Shown piece by piece: positions 1-9,490 of a stretch of 64,000 nt of DNA. Both the position numbers and the translations under genes were made by a program. Positions within the stretch are counted from its first letter, which is position 1, and every line of letters starts with the position of its first letter. This DNA comes from Bathymodiolus brooksi (taxonomy: Eukaryota > Mollusca > Bivalvia > Mytilida > Modiolidae). The stretch spans positions 75,044,829 through 75,108,828 of the forward strand of contig OY804588.1 of assembly GCA_963680875.1 (NCBI GenBank), given 5' to 3'. Under the pieces are notes generated by a model. That model saw only the letters and a program-made list of their open reading frames with translations, did not search any database and had not been told where the DNA came from.

Positions 1-232
1 GTAAGGAAGACGAGGGGCATACATTTTTTGAATGAAACAAGTGCCTGTGAATAGGACCGCCAAGTATGAGGCTTCTGTCGGACCTGCCGAAAATCTGTCC
101 CCTTCGGTCCGACGAATTTCAAAAACTCTGAATTTTGACCGATTGTTATTACAATTATGTAACCTATTTGCTATTACGCATATTTCATCTTATTGTATAT
201 TTTGTTCATTGTTTTATTCCATTTAATTTCAG

Positions 233-403
233 CTGAACTATGATTTTAATTATATTAAATCACATCATACATGGAAGGACGCCTACGGTACAGCCAACGC
301 TGCTGAATACTGGGCGGAGGCTACGTCATCTTTCTGCATGACTATAACACGTCATGGCAACCACGCACCTGCTGTCGAAATGAACGAGCAAGTCTTTATT
401 TAG
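233..403 (+). CDS. probable 3' coding exon, product not recognised
   Basis: An acceptor (pyrimidine-rich tract ending TTTCAG at 227-232) is followed by 56 open codons and a TAG at 401-403. The peptide starts LNYDFNYIKSHH and contains W-K-D-A-Y-G-T-A-N-A-A-E-Y-W-A-E-A around residues 14-30. An N-x-x-E-Y/F-W/F-A-E pattern resembles the helix that carries the third zinc-binding Glu in some gluzincin metallopeptidases, but no HExxH is visible because the gene would continue upstream of the window, so that function is only a suggestion. The last 18 codons are the founder of the 65-bp tandem repeat that follows. The true end could instead be a donor inside that repeat (GCAAGT at 388), so the stop at 401 is not certain. 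Confidence 0.45.
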   Translation: MNYDFNYIKSHHTWKDAYGTANAAEYWAEATSSFCMTITRHGNHAPAVEMNEQVFI

Positions 404-735
404 TCTCTATGACATGTCATGGTAATCACGCACCTGCTGTCGGAATGAACGAGTAAGTCTTTATTTAGTATCTATAACACGTCATGGCATTCACGCACCT
501 GCTGTCGGAATGAACGAGTAAGTCTTTATTTAGTATCTATAACACGTCATGGCAATCACGCACCTGCTGTCGGAATGAACGAGTAAGTCTTTATTTAGTA
601 TCTATAACACGTCATGGCAATCACGCACCTGCTGTCGGAATGAACGAGTAAGTCTTTATTTAGTATCTATAACACGTCATGGCAATCACGCACCTGCTGT
701 CAGAATGAACGAGCAAGTCTTTATTTAGTCTGACA
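341..735 (+). repeat. 65-bp tandem repeat, about 6 copies
   Basis: The word GTCATGG recurs at 351, 416, 481, 546, 611 and 676, an exact 65-bp step. Units are nearly identical, with single-base changes. The first unit overlaps the 3' end of the upstream exon, so the array is an amplification of that exon end. The unit is not a multiple of three and most copies carry an in-frame TAA, so it does not extend the protein. Confidence 0.93.
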
Positions 736-2690
736 ATACAATCTTACAGTGGTATAATCATGCTAAACTAATATGCCCTGGAGTTCTCCAGCCTTCATTG
801 TTTATCCATAAAGATTGCGTGTACACTTCGTGGTGTCCTAGAACCACGAAGACATTACTGTATAAACTATATTTCAATTGACTGCATACCTTTTATAACA
901 TTCATTGCTCCTTCAAGTGATACACTGCATTTTCTTAAATTTCAATCTTTATATATATCATTACTAAATATTCGTAAATGTCAGCTTAGTGGTGTGTATT
1001 GGACACATCTTTGCAAAAAACAGTCTGAAATATTCCTAAATGTCAGTTTGATCATGGATCTGCTACACATATTTCTTTGTGTCGTGGTTATACAAATCGA
1101 GGAAAAGACAACAAAATGGTCGGCCACAACAAAGCGCCAAACAACACAGAAAACTGAGATGAACTCAGATACCCCGGAAGGGTTCACAGTTCCTCTCAGA
1201 AACGTTCATAATAAATTCACTACTAAATGAGAAAGATTTGCTTCCTCGTACGACATATGGTCCTTTATATGTAATCAGTAATGTGGCTTCATCAGACATT
1301 AATCAGATTGGATTTCCTTTTTCATATACTACATGTACAGTCAATCAAACCGATGGCATCCTGGTTTGCCCACTTTTAATTACAGGTATAAATAAGCATA
1401 GGGGGTTATGTTGTTTTAACAATTAAAGTTTGTTTCTGAAATGTAGTTATATTTTTACCTGTATTTTAACTGTAAAATCTTGTAAAGAATTATATAATTT
1501 ACTATTGAATTAAGTGAAAAATGCACATTTTAACGTTAAATCTTTCACAAACTCTGTAGAAATATGCTTAATTTCAATAAAAAAATTTGCAAAACTTATA
1601 CAATTTTGACGAAATATCTTACAAATTTGCCAAAATATGTGTGATTTTGGTGAAATATCTTTAACATGTTCAACAAAATATGCTAATTTATTTTTGAATT
1701 GGTAAAATCATGACAGATAATTAAGTTAAATGCACGATACTTGGAGAATAAAACGAAATTAAGGAAGTCATTTAGAAATTATTTTAATTACTAAATACGT
1801 ACAGGCTATAGTAAACATTGAAAAATTAACACCCCAAGATACATAAGTTTTCATTACGTTTCATGTGTTAATAAAACCACATGTTATAAAATATGCAAGC
1901 AGAATGCCAGCACAAAAAAATTATTTTTATTCTGCCTTTTTTACTTTTATTTTTTTGTGATTTACAAGATTATACTTATTCTGCCCTTTTTTTCTTTTTT
2001 TTTAAGTTTACATGTGTTGAATTTCAAGTTCGAATCATGCTCCATTTCGCATATAGTATCTTCTACACAAAACCCCAGACAATTTCAGTTGTAAAATGTA
2101 ATGATATTGCTTTGAATTCGTGTGCAGTTTTGTTGTCTTTTTTTTAAATTGATGGAATGGAGGCATCTTACTGAAGTTAAACAAGATCAATATTTTAGCA
2201 GAATGGCGACAAACAGATCAACTTTCAACTTTATTCAATATTCGACATCCTGGTACATATTAATTGTATATTAACAAGGTAGTCTGTACATGTCCTTCCA
2301 GCTAGTTTCATTAGTCAATCTTCCGTATCTGAACATAATAAGTCTTTTTATTTGTTATTGTAATTTCTCTCTATAGATATGTTATGCACTGTCGGTTTGA
2401 GAATAAAAGGATATATAAAGGTATGCAATTCGATCGATTAAAAAGAATTTATGTCTCTGATTTAAGTCAATCTTTAGTAAACGTGATATTTTAATTTTTT
2501 TTGAAGTATTTAATCTAATATGGACGTAACTTATGATTTCCAAGTCACCACTCACTGTAAGAAATGAATCATTATTTAATTCTGATATAGTAATTAAACA
2601 GTGATAATGAATAATTAATTCGTCCTGTTTCAAGTATCTTGTAACCTCATTTTATCCTTGACTTTTTGGTCATTAATATATTATTTGTGT
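736..2690. other. no gene seen
   Basis: AT-rich sequence with short chance ORFs only. I see no splice-bounded exon, repeat array or transposon end that I can support. Confidence 0.6.
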
Positions 2691-2697
2691 TTTCTAG

Positions 2698-2910
2698 ATT
2701 CTTCGTCACAAAAAATATATTTCCAATTTGCACTATTTTTATAAGCGTAGATTTCCTATGACCTTCACCTTTTCACGGAACATGAATTGTGGAATAAACG
2801 ATATTAGTTTTGAATCATTCAAACCAAGTATGGCAAACGCTCAACTTCAGTACTTCCAGAACAAGTTTGGCAAAGAAAGTTTGGTCCTAGGAGGTCACCG
2901 TAAAGTTTAA
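2698..2910 (+). CDS. candidate terminal exon, unrecognised
   Basis: A TTTTCTAG acceptor ends at 2697 and is followed by 70 open codons to TAA at 2908-2910. The peptide begins I-L-R-H-K-K-Y and has a mixed, protein-like composition (F-S-R-N-M-N-C-G-I-N-D-I-S-F-E-S-F in the middle, ending G-G-H-R-K-V). It has no ATG of its own and no motif I know. It could be the last exon of the gene whose exon lies at 233, but the phases do not prove this. Chance remains possible. Confidence 0.25.
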   Translation: MLRHKKYISNLHYFYKRRFPMTFTFSRNMNCGINDISFESFKPSMANAQLQYFQNKFGKESLVLGGHRKV

Positions 2911-3124
2911 AGATTACTTTCAATGTTGTTATATTTATCGTTCAAATTAATTGTAATTGACTTCAATGAAGTGATATTAAAGTATATAAAGATATATTAT
3001 TCATCTTCTCTCGTGTACGTACTAATGAAATGGAGGCCAGAGCGTGGATTAAGAAACATGACATATGGCTTTATGACCTTTTAGTTAACATTTTCAAAAG
3101 TGTTAAGTTGTCAGACATACACCA

Positions 3125-3410
3125 TGCGTGAGTGAGTGAGTGTTGTTTAACGCCAATTCAGCAATTGTTCAGGTACATAATGGCGAGAACAATTTAATTT
3201 TCAATGAGATGATGATGAGGTCCGCTTTGTACTAGACCAAAACGCTGAGTTGGGTAAACATGTCGTTCCTCTTGGAAACATTATTTTGATTCTGACACCA
3301 ACCAGTTTTTGCTCTTACTCATTAATGCTGCGTTCTTAGCGGAGAGGCAACAAATACCAATGCTATTGTCTTTTTAGCTTGACCTGATCTACCACACTCG
3401 GGTCAGGCAT
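3125..3410 (+). mobile_element. molluscan SINE-like dispersed repeat, copy 1
   Basis: Begins with GTGAGTGAGTGAGTG, then TGTTTAACGCC, AATGGCGAGAAC and a distal AGCGGAGAGGCAACAAAT block. The same ordered blocks recur in decayed form at 41928 and 63662. GAGTGAGTGA…TTTAACGCC repeats are common in molluscan genomes. The 63662 copy ends in a GCTTGAATCTACC stretch that resembles the complement of a tRNA B box, which suggests a SINE. Confidence 0.6.
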
Positions 3411-3434
3411 GTCCCATGATAGTTATTGTCTATG

Positions 3435-3780
3435 CTATATATCTTTGAATATGGTAACTCTTAAAACAAAGTGTGCTATTAATAGCGGTTTCAAACGCCT
3501 GCGATTTCTGGCCGCCCTATCGTCCATTATTCTAACATCTTTAATATGTTTGGTGAGTATCTCTACCAATTCTACCCATTGCTGATCTTCTACATCAGGA
3601 CAACCCTCGTGGGAACCCCATGGTATAAAAATAGGATATATGTTCTCCGCTGTGGGTATAGCCTTTCGGAAAACGGCATCCATATTTGTGCTGGACGAAT
3701 CAAATACATTGCTCTCACTTATGATGGGAGGTAAATTAAGTCGTTGCTTTTGAGAATACCACGCCTGACAACTTACAGCA
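3435..3780 (-). pseudogene. unrecognised minus-strand coding fragment
   Basis: On the minus strand about 115 codons are open from the edge of the minisatellite (near 3780) to a stop at 3435-3437. The stretch contains S-C-Q-A-W-Y-S-Q-K-Q-R-L-N-L-P-P-I-I, then N-M-D-A-V-F-R-K-A-I-P, F-I-P-W-G-S-H-E-G-C-P-D and a basic R-N-R-R-R-L-K-P. The balanced composition and absence of low-complexity sequence look like real coding sequence. The first available ATG is at 3681-3683, but the reading frame extends upstream of it, so this is probably an exon or a truncated copy. I do not recognise the family. The 17-bp minisatellite starts exactly at its 5' edge. Confidence 0.4.
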
Positions 3781-5962
3781 GCTCTTAATGAGTAATAGTC
3801 CTTAATAAGTAACAGTTCTTAATGAGTAACAGCTCTTAATGAGTAACAGCTCTTAATGAGTAACAGTCCTTAATGAGTAACAGCGCTTAATGAGTAACAG
3901 CTCTTAATTAGTAACAGCTCTTAATTAGTAGCAGCTCTTAATGAGTAATAGCTCTTAATGAGTAACAGCTCATAATGAGTAACAGTCCTTAATGAGCAAC
4001 AGCTCTTAATGAGCAACAACTCTTAATTAGTAACAGCTCGTAATGAGTAACAGTCCTTAATGAGTATCAGCTCTTAATGAGCAATAGTGCTTAATGAGTA
4101 ACAGCTCGTAATGAGTAACAGTCCTTAATGAGTAGCAGCTCATAATGAGTAACAGTTCTTAATGAGTTACAGTCCTTAATGAGTAACAACTCTTAATGAG
4201 TAACAGCTCGTAATGAGTAACAGTGCTTAATGAGTAACAGCTCGTAATGAGTAACAGTCCTTAATGAGCAACAGTTCATAATGAGTAGCAACTCTTAATG
4301 AGTAACAGCTCGTAACGAGTAACAGTCCTTAATGAGCAAAAGCTCTTAATGAGTAGCAACTCTTAATGAGGACAACTCTTAATGAGTAAGAGGTCTTAAT
4401 GAGGAACAACTCTTAATGAGTAACAGCTCGTAATGAGTAACAGCTCTTAATGAGTAATAGCTCGTAATGAGTAACAGTCCTTAATGAGTAACAGTTCATA
4501 ATGAGTAACAGCTCATAATGTGTAGCAGCTCGTAATGAGTAACAGCTCTTAATGAGTAGCAACTCTTAATGAGTAACAGCTCCTAAAGATTAACAGCTCT
4601 TAATGAGCAACAGCTCTTAATAAGTAACAGCTCATAATGCGTAACAGCTTTAAATGAGTAACAACTCTTAATGAGTAACAGCTCCTAAAGATTAACAGCT
4701 CTTAATGAGTAACAGCTCTTAATAAACAACAGCTCATAATGAGTAACAGCTCATAATGAGTAACAGCTCTTAATGAGTAACAGCTCGTAATGACTAACAG
4801 TCCTTAATGAGTAACAGCTCATAATGAGTAACAGTCCTTAATGAGTAACAGATCTTAATGAGTAACAGCTCTAAAAGAGTAACACTCCTTAATGAGTAAC
4901 AGCTCTTAATGAGTAACAGTCCTTAATGAGTAACAACTCTTAACGAGTAACAGTCCTTAATGAGTAACAGCTCTTAATGAGTAACAGCTCTTCGTGAGTA
5001 ACAGTTCTTAATGAGTAACAGCTCTTAATGAGCAACAGCTTATAATGAGCAACAGCTCCTAAAGAGTAACAGTCCTTAATGAGTAACAGCTCCTAAAGAG
5101 TAACAGTCCTTAATGAGTAACAACTCTTCGTGAGTAACAGCTATAAAAGAGCAACAGTCCTTAAAGAGTAACAGCTCTAAAAGTGCAACAGTCCTTAATG
5201 AGTAACAGCTCTAAAAGAGTAACAGCTCTAAAAGAACAACAGTCTTTAATGAGTAACAGCTTATAATGAGCAACAGTCCTTAATGACTAACAGTCCTTAA
5301 TGAGTAACAGCTCTTAATGAGTAACAGCTCTAAAAGAGTAACAGTCCTTAATGAGTAACAGCTTATAATGAGTAACAGCTCTAAAAGAGTAGCAGTCCTT
5401 AATGAGTAACAGCTTATAATAAGCAACAGCTCCTAAAGAGTAGCAGTCCTTAATGAGTAACAGCTCTTCGTGAGTAACAGCTCCTAAAATGGCAACATTC
5501 CTTAATGAGTAACAGCTCTTAATGAGCAATAGTTCTAAAAGGGTAGCAGTCCTTAATGAGTAACAGCTTATAATGAGCAACAGTTCCTAAAGAGTAACAG
5601 TCCTTAATGAGTAACAGTTCTTAATGAGTAACAGTCCTTAATGAGTAACAACTCTTAATGAGTAACAGCTCTTAATGAGTAACAGGCCTTAATGAGTAAC
5701 AGCTCTTAATGAGCAACAGCTCCTAAAGAGTAACAGTCCTTAATAAATAACAGCTCTTAATGAGCAACAGCTCCTAAAGAGTAACAGTCCTTAATGAGTA
5801 ACAGCTCTTCGTGAGTAACAGCTCCTAAAGAGTAACAGTCCTTAATGAGTAGCAGCTCGTAGTGAGCAACAGCTCCTAAACAGTACAAGTCTTTAATGAG
5901 TAACAGAGTAACATCTCTTAATGAGCAACAGTTCTTAATGAGTAACAGCTCTTAATAAGAAA
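3775..5962. repeat. 17-bp minisatellite, roughly 125 copies
   Basis: Near-continuous 17-bp units of the form AGTAACAGCTCTTAATG, with variants CAGTCCTTAATG, CTCCTAAAG, CTTATAATG and CTCTTCGTG. A few units have one- to several-base indels. Because 3 x 17 = 51 bases, long stretches stay open by chance on the minus strand (for example 5314-5580); that is not a gene. The array ends in AACAAGACAATC near 5965. Confidence 0.95.
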
Positions 5963-6189
5963 CAAGACAATCTGAGAAATGAAACATTACCAACTCACCA
6001 TCGTGTTTAACAATCCACGTGCGTTATGATTAATATGGTGAAGCTTCATACATTACTGCTTAACAAGAAACTTAAACATGAATATGAATATAATTTATAA
6101 AAATAACCACAACCATTCATACACTGAAGATATGCTCTTGTATCTATAACAAGGAAATAAACAAGGAAATAAACAATATATATATATAT

Positions 6190-6349
6190 AGTCAAACCTG
6201 CCCATGCAGTCACCTGTATTAAAAGGTCACCTTTTTCTTGTCCTATCTTAGAAATTTTCATATGAAATCAACCTCTTTTAAGAGGTCACCTGTCTTAGAA
6301 GACCACTTTTTCTTTGTACCAAAGGTGACTTCGTAATACAGGGTTGAGT
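6190..6349. mobile_element. small MITE-like element flanked by TA repeats
   Basis: The termini TCAAACCTG (6192-6200) and CAGGGTTGA (6339-6347) are imperfect inverted repeats, and both sides abut TATATATA. The interior has repeated AGGTCACCT blocks in both directions. Size and TA flanks fit a Tc1/mariner-type MITE. The ends are degenerate, so the family call is tentative. Confidence 0.4.
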
Positions 6350-6376
6350 GTATATATATATGTGTTATATATATAT

Positions 6377-6541
6377 ACGTCTGAAAATTAAACCAAACAG
6401 TGTTAGAATTAGATTTTAGAGCTGTCAAATTTTTGTTCTTCCCTCGACGGGATTTGAACCCACACCATTGTTACACTGCAGCACCATTCGCTTAGCCTTA
6501 CGTCCAGCGCCCTAGACCACTCGACTACATCCACTCCCTGT
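6377..6541 (-). mobile_element. tRNA-derived SINE head, isolated copy
   Basis: On the minus strand this reads as a Ser/Leu-type tRNA relic: an A-box TAGTCGAGTGG, D-arm-like GGTCTAGGGCGCTGGAC, a long variable region, and B-box GGTTCAAATCC followed by CGTCGAGGG. It is the same sequence as the head in the 470-bp array from 7705. It is separated from that array by the Penelope-like remnant. (TA)n tracts lie on both sides (about 6356-6376 and 6544-6567). Confidence 0.75.
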
Positions 6542-6567
6542 GTTATATATATATATATATATATATA

Positions 6568-6684
6568 CATTTTTTTCAATTTCTTTCCAATGATGATGGA
6601 CAATGCCTGAAATTTTCTCGGAAGAGGGATGGTAAGTGAAAAATTTTCAGGCATTGCCGTCATCATTGGAAAGAAATTGAAAAA
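6568..6684. repeat. imperfect palindrome, about 50-bp arms
   Basis: The left arm begins CAATTTCTTTCCAATGATGA and continues through CAATGCCTGAAATTTTC. The right arm is its complement, GAAAAATTTTCAGGCATTG and then TCATCATTGGAAAGAAATTG. The centre is near 6626. The right arm runs directly into the Penelope-like coding remnant, so this is probably an element terminal structure or an inverted double copy of its 5' junction. Confidence 0.8.
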
Positions 6685-7225
6685 AGTGAAACGCTGGCCA
6701 AGTTGTTCCCTGAACCACCCATTGTATCGTTCCGGCGACCTAAAAGCATTAAGGATACACTGGTCAGAGCTGCGGTATCTAGACCTTCATCGACGGTCGG
6801 CCAGTGTAAACCATGTGGTGACAAGTATTGCAAGTGCTGTCTCCAATTGCAACACGCACAAGTGTTCCATAGCAAGACGACAGGAAGGGGAGCATAAGAT
6901 CTTTTGCAATGTCAAATGCAAAACACCTAATGTGGTTTACCTCCTTGACTGTCACGTCTGTGGGTCGCAATACGTAGGATAAAGTGTCCAACCATTGAAC
7001 AAAAGAATGAATGGACACAGAAGTGACCTTACGAAAAAGACGCTCTTGCCCGTGAGTCAACACTTTGTGTCGCCGGGGCACTCATTCAATGACTTTGGTA
7101 GATCCAAAATTTATATCATTGACCACAATCCAAGTTGGGAAGAGAATCAAAGACAAAAAAGAAAGAGTTTTTGGATCCGCGAGTTACGAACATTACATCC
7201 GGAGGGCATTAACAAAAAGGCCTAA
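6629..7225 (+). pseudogene. Penelope-like element: C-terminal RT tail and GIY-YIG endonuclease remnant
   Basis: Three reading-frame pieces line up in order. From 6703 there is F-P-E-P-P-I-V-S-F-R-R-P-K-S-I-K-D-T-L-V-R, typical of the region after the RT in Penelope-like elements, then a Cys-rich C-K-P-C-G-D-K-Y-C-K-C-C. From about 6897 in another frame there is N-V-V-Y-L-L-D-C-x-x-C-G-S-Q-Y-V-G, the GIY-YIG core. After a stop at 6980-6982 come R-M-N-G-H-R-S-D-L, H-F-V-S-P-G-H-S-F-N-D-F and W-I-R-E-L-R-T-L-H-P-E-G-I-N. At least two frame changes and one stop make it non-functional. The RT catalytic part is missing. Confidence 0.85.
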
Positions 7226-7460
7226 ATCTTTTGCTTGGTTTACCTTTTTAACCAGTGCCTGTTCCTTAGCTAGTTGGTAAATTTCTTCATTACATTTTCT
7301 CATTGTTTTCATATTGTTTATAAATCAGTGTACATATATATCTGAATAATATAAAGTTCAAAATTATGATTTTATTAAGTTCAAGATTATGATTTTTACG
7401 TCACGATAACTGATGGTCACGTGACAATCTAATCCTCAGATCATCTTTCAGGTCATATTA

Positions 7461-7507
7461 CAGATGCTGACGAAGCTTGTCTTTCAAGCGAAATATCCGT
7501 CAATTTG
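7461..7507 (+). ncRNA. hammerhead-ribozyme-like motif downstream of the Penelope remnant
   Basis: The core CTGACGA (7467-7473), a stem II GCTTG/CAAGC (7475-7479 with 7485-7489, loop TCTTT), then GAAA (7490-7493) and GTC (7499-7501) occur in the order of a type I hammerhead. Stem I CAGAT (7461-7465) pairs with ATTTG (7503-7507). Defects: one G-A mismatch next to the core and one extra A before stem II, so catalysis is doubtful. Penelope-like elements are known to carry minimal type I hammerheads, which fits the location about 235 bases past the endonuclease remnant. Confidence 0.4.
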
Positions 7508-7677
7508 ATTATAATTATAGTCCTTTTGTAGACCTATAGCTATTTTTGTTTTATTTTAACATCTCTTTTGATGCTGTTGTGCTGCATTTTAGACGTTTAT
7601 TTATCATTTTTGTTTGTTTGCACAGAATCGTTAACACTTGTTTCCGATCCGAAATCCCGTAGGTTGATACGTTGGCT

Positions 7678-7704
7678 TATATATATATATATATATATAT
7701 ATAT
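7678..7704. repeat. (TA)n microsatellite
   Basis: An uninterrupted TA run immediately before the first 470-bp SINE unit. The isolated SINE copy at 6377 has the same TA-then-ACGTCTG border. Confidence 0.95.
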
Positions 7705-9490
7705 ACGTCTGAAAATTAAACCAAACAGTGTTAGAATTAGATTTTAGAGCTGTTAAATTTTTGTTCTTCCCTCGACGGGATTTGAACCCACACCATTGTT
7801 ACACTGCAGCACCATTCGCTTAGCCTTACGTCCAGCGCCCTAGACCACTCGACTACATCCACTCCCTAAAAAAGGAGCTTCAATAGTCGTAGTGTTACCT
7901 TGTCTCGTAAGCCAAATCTAGGGATAGGCGTAAGACATGTGTATAAGCGTGTGTAGATGGTACATATATACTTAATATTATAATTTGACAGCAATCTAAC
8001 TCAACAATTTTTAATATATTGGATAGGATAATGAAGAATTATTCACTATACAGTCACATGAAATAAAGTATATTATACAAACGTCTAGAAGCAAGTGACA
8101 ACCATACAATATATCTGTCCCACTGGATCTCAAAGTTACTTTAAAGGATACTAGGTTAATACTAAATATTATATACGTCTGAAAATTAAACCAAACAGTG
8201 TTAGAATTAGATTTTAGAGCTGTCAAATTTTTGTTCTTCCCTCGACGGGATTTGAACCCACACCATTGTTACACTGCAGCACCATTCGCTTAGCCTTACG
8301 TCCAGCGCCCTAGACCACTCGACTACATCCACTCCCTAAAAAAGGAGCTTCAATAGTCGTAGTGTTACCTTGTCTCGTAAGGCAAATCTAGGGATAGGCG
8401 TAAGACATGTGTATAAGCGTGTGTAGATGGTACATATATACTTAATATTATAATTTGACAGCAATCTAACTCAGCAATTTTTAATATATTGGATAGGATA
8501 ATGAAGAATTATTCACTATACAGTCACATGAAATAAAGTATATTATACAAACGTCTAGAAGCAAGTGACAACCATACAATATATCTGTCCCACTGGATCT
8601 CAAAGTTACTTTAAAGGATACTAGGTTAATACTAAATATTATATACGTCTGAAAATTAAACCAAACAGTGTTAGAATTAGATTTTAGAGCTGTCAAATTT
8701 TTGTTCTTCCCTCGACGGGATTTGAACCCACACCATTGTTACACTGCAGCACCATTCGCTTAGCCTTACGTCCAGCGCCCTAGACCACTCGACTACATCC
8801 ACTCCCTAAAAAAGGAGCTTCAATAGTCGTAGTGTTACCTTGTCTCGTAAGGCAAATCTAGGGATAGGCGTAAGACATGTGTATAAGCGTGTGTAGATGG
8901 TACATATATACTTAATATTATAATTTGACAGCAATCTAACTCAGCAATTTTTAATATATTGGATAGGATAATGAAGAATTATTCACTATACAGTCACATG
9001 AAATAAAGTATATTATACAAACGTCTAGAAGCAAGTGACAACCATACAATATATCTGTCCCACTGGATCTCAAAGTTACTTTAAAGGATACTAGGTTAAT
9101 ACTAAATATTATATATGTCTGAAAATTAAACCAAACAGTGTTAGAATTAGATCTTTGAGCTGTCTTTTTGTTCTTCCCTCGACGGGATTTGAACTCACAC
9201 CATTGATACACTGCAGCACCAATCGGTTAGCCTTATGTCCAGCGCCCTAGACCACTCGACCACACCCGCTATATAAAAACATAGCTTCAATAGTTGAAGT
9301 GTTACCGTGTCTCGTAAGGAAAATATAGAGATAGACATAAGACATGTGTCTAAGCGTGTATTGATGGTACATATATATACTTCATATTAAAATTTGACAG
9401 CGATCTAACTCAGCAATTTTTAATATATTGTATAGGATGATGAAGAATTCATCATACAGTCACAGGAAATTACATTATACCAACATATAT
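7705..9490 (-). mobile_element. 470-bp tandem array of SINE-headed units (3 full, 1 partial)
   Basis: Units start at 7705, 8175, 8645 and 9115, an exact 470-bp step. The first three are almost identical; the fourth is clearly diverged and fades near 9490. Each unit carries the tRNA-like head on the minus strand (about 7766-7867, 8236-8337, 8706-8807 and 9173-9271) with intact A- and B-box motifs, followed by an AT-rich body. The 71-residue minus-strand ORFs inside each unit are by-products of the repeat. The identity gradient (edge unit oldest) fits unequal crossing-over after SINE insertion. Confidence 0.9.

Noticed and set aside
5314..5580. 88-residue repetitive ORF in the minisatellite
   Set aside because: It arises because 17-bp units return to frame every 51 bases; composition is pure repeat.
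6438..6538. A functional tRNA-Ser/Leu gene on the minus strand
   Set aside because: A and B boxes are present but the acceptor and anticodon stems do not fold properly, and the sequence is the head of a multi-copy SINE.
8011..9211. Repeated 71-86-residue minus-strand ORFs
   Set aside because: They fall in the AT-rich body and tRNA-like head of the 470-bp SINE array.
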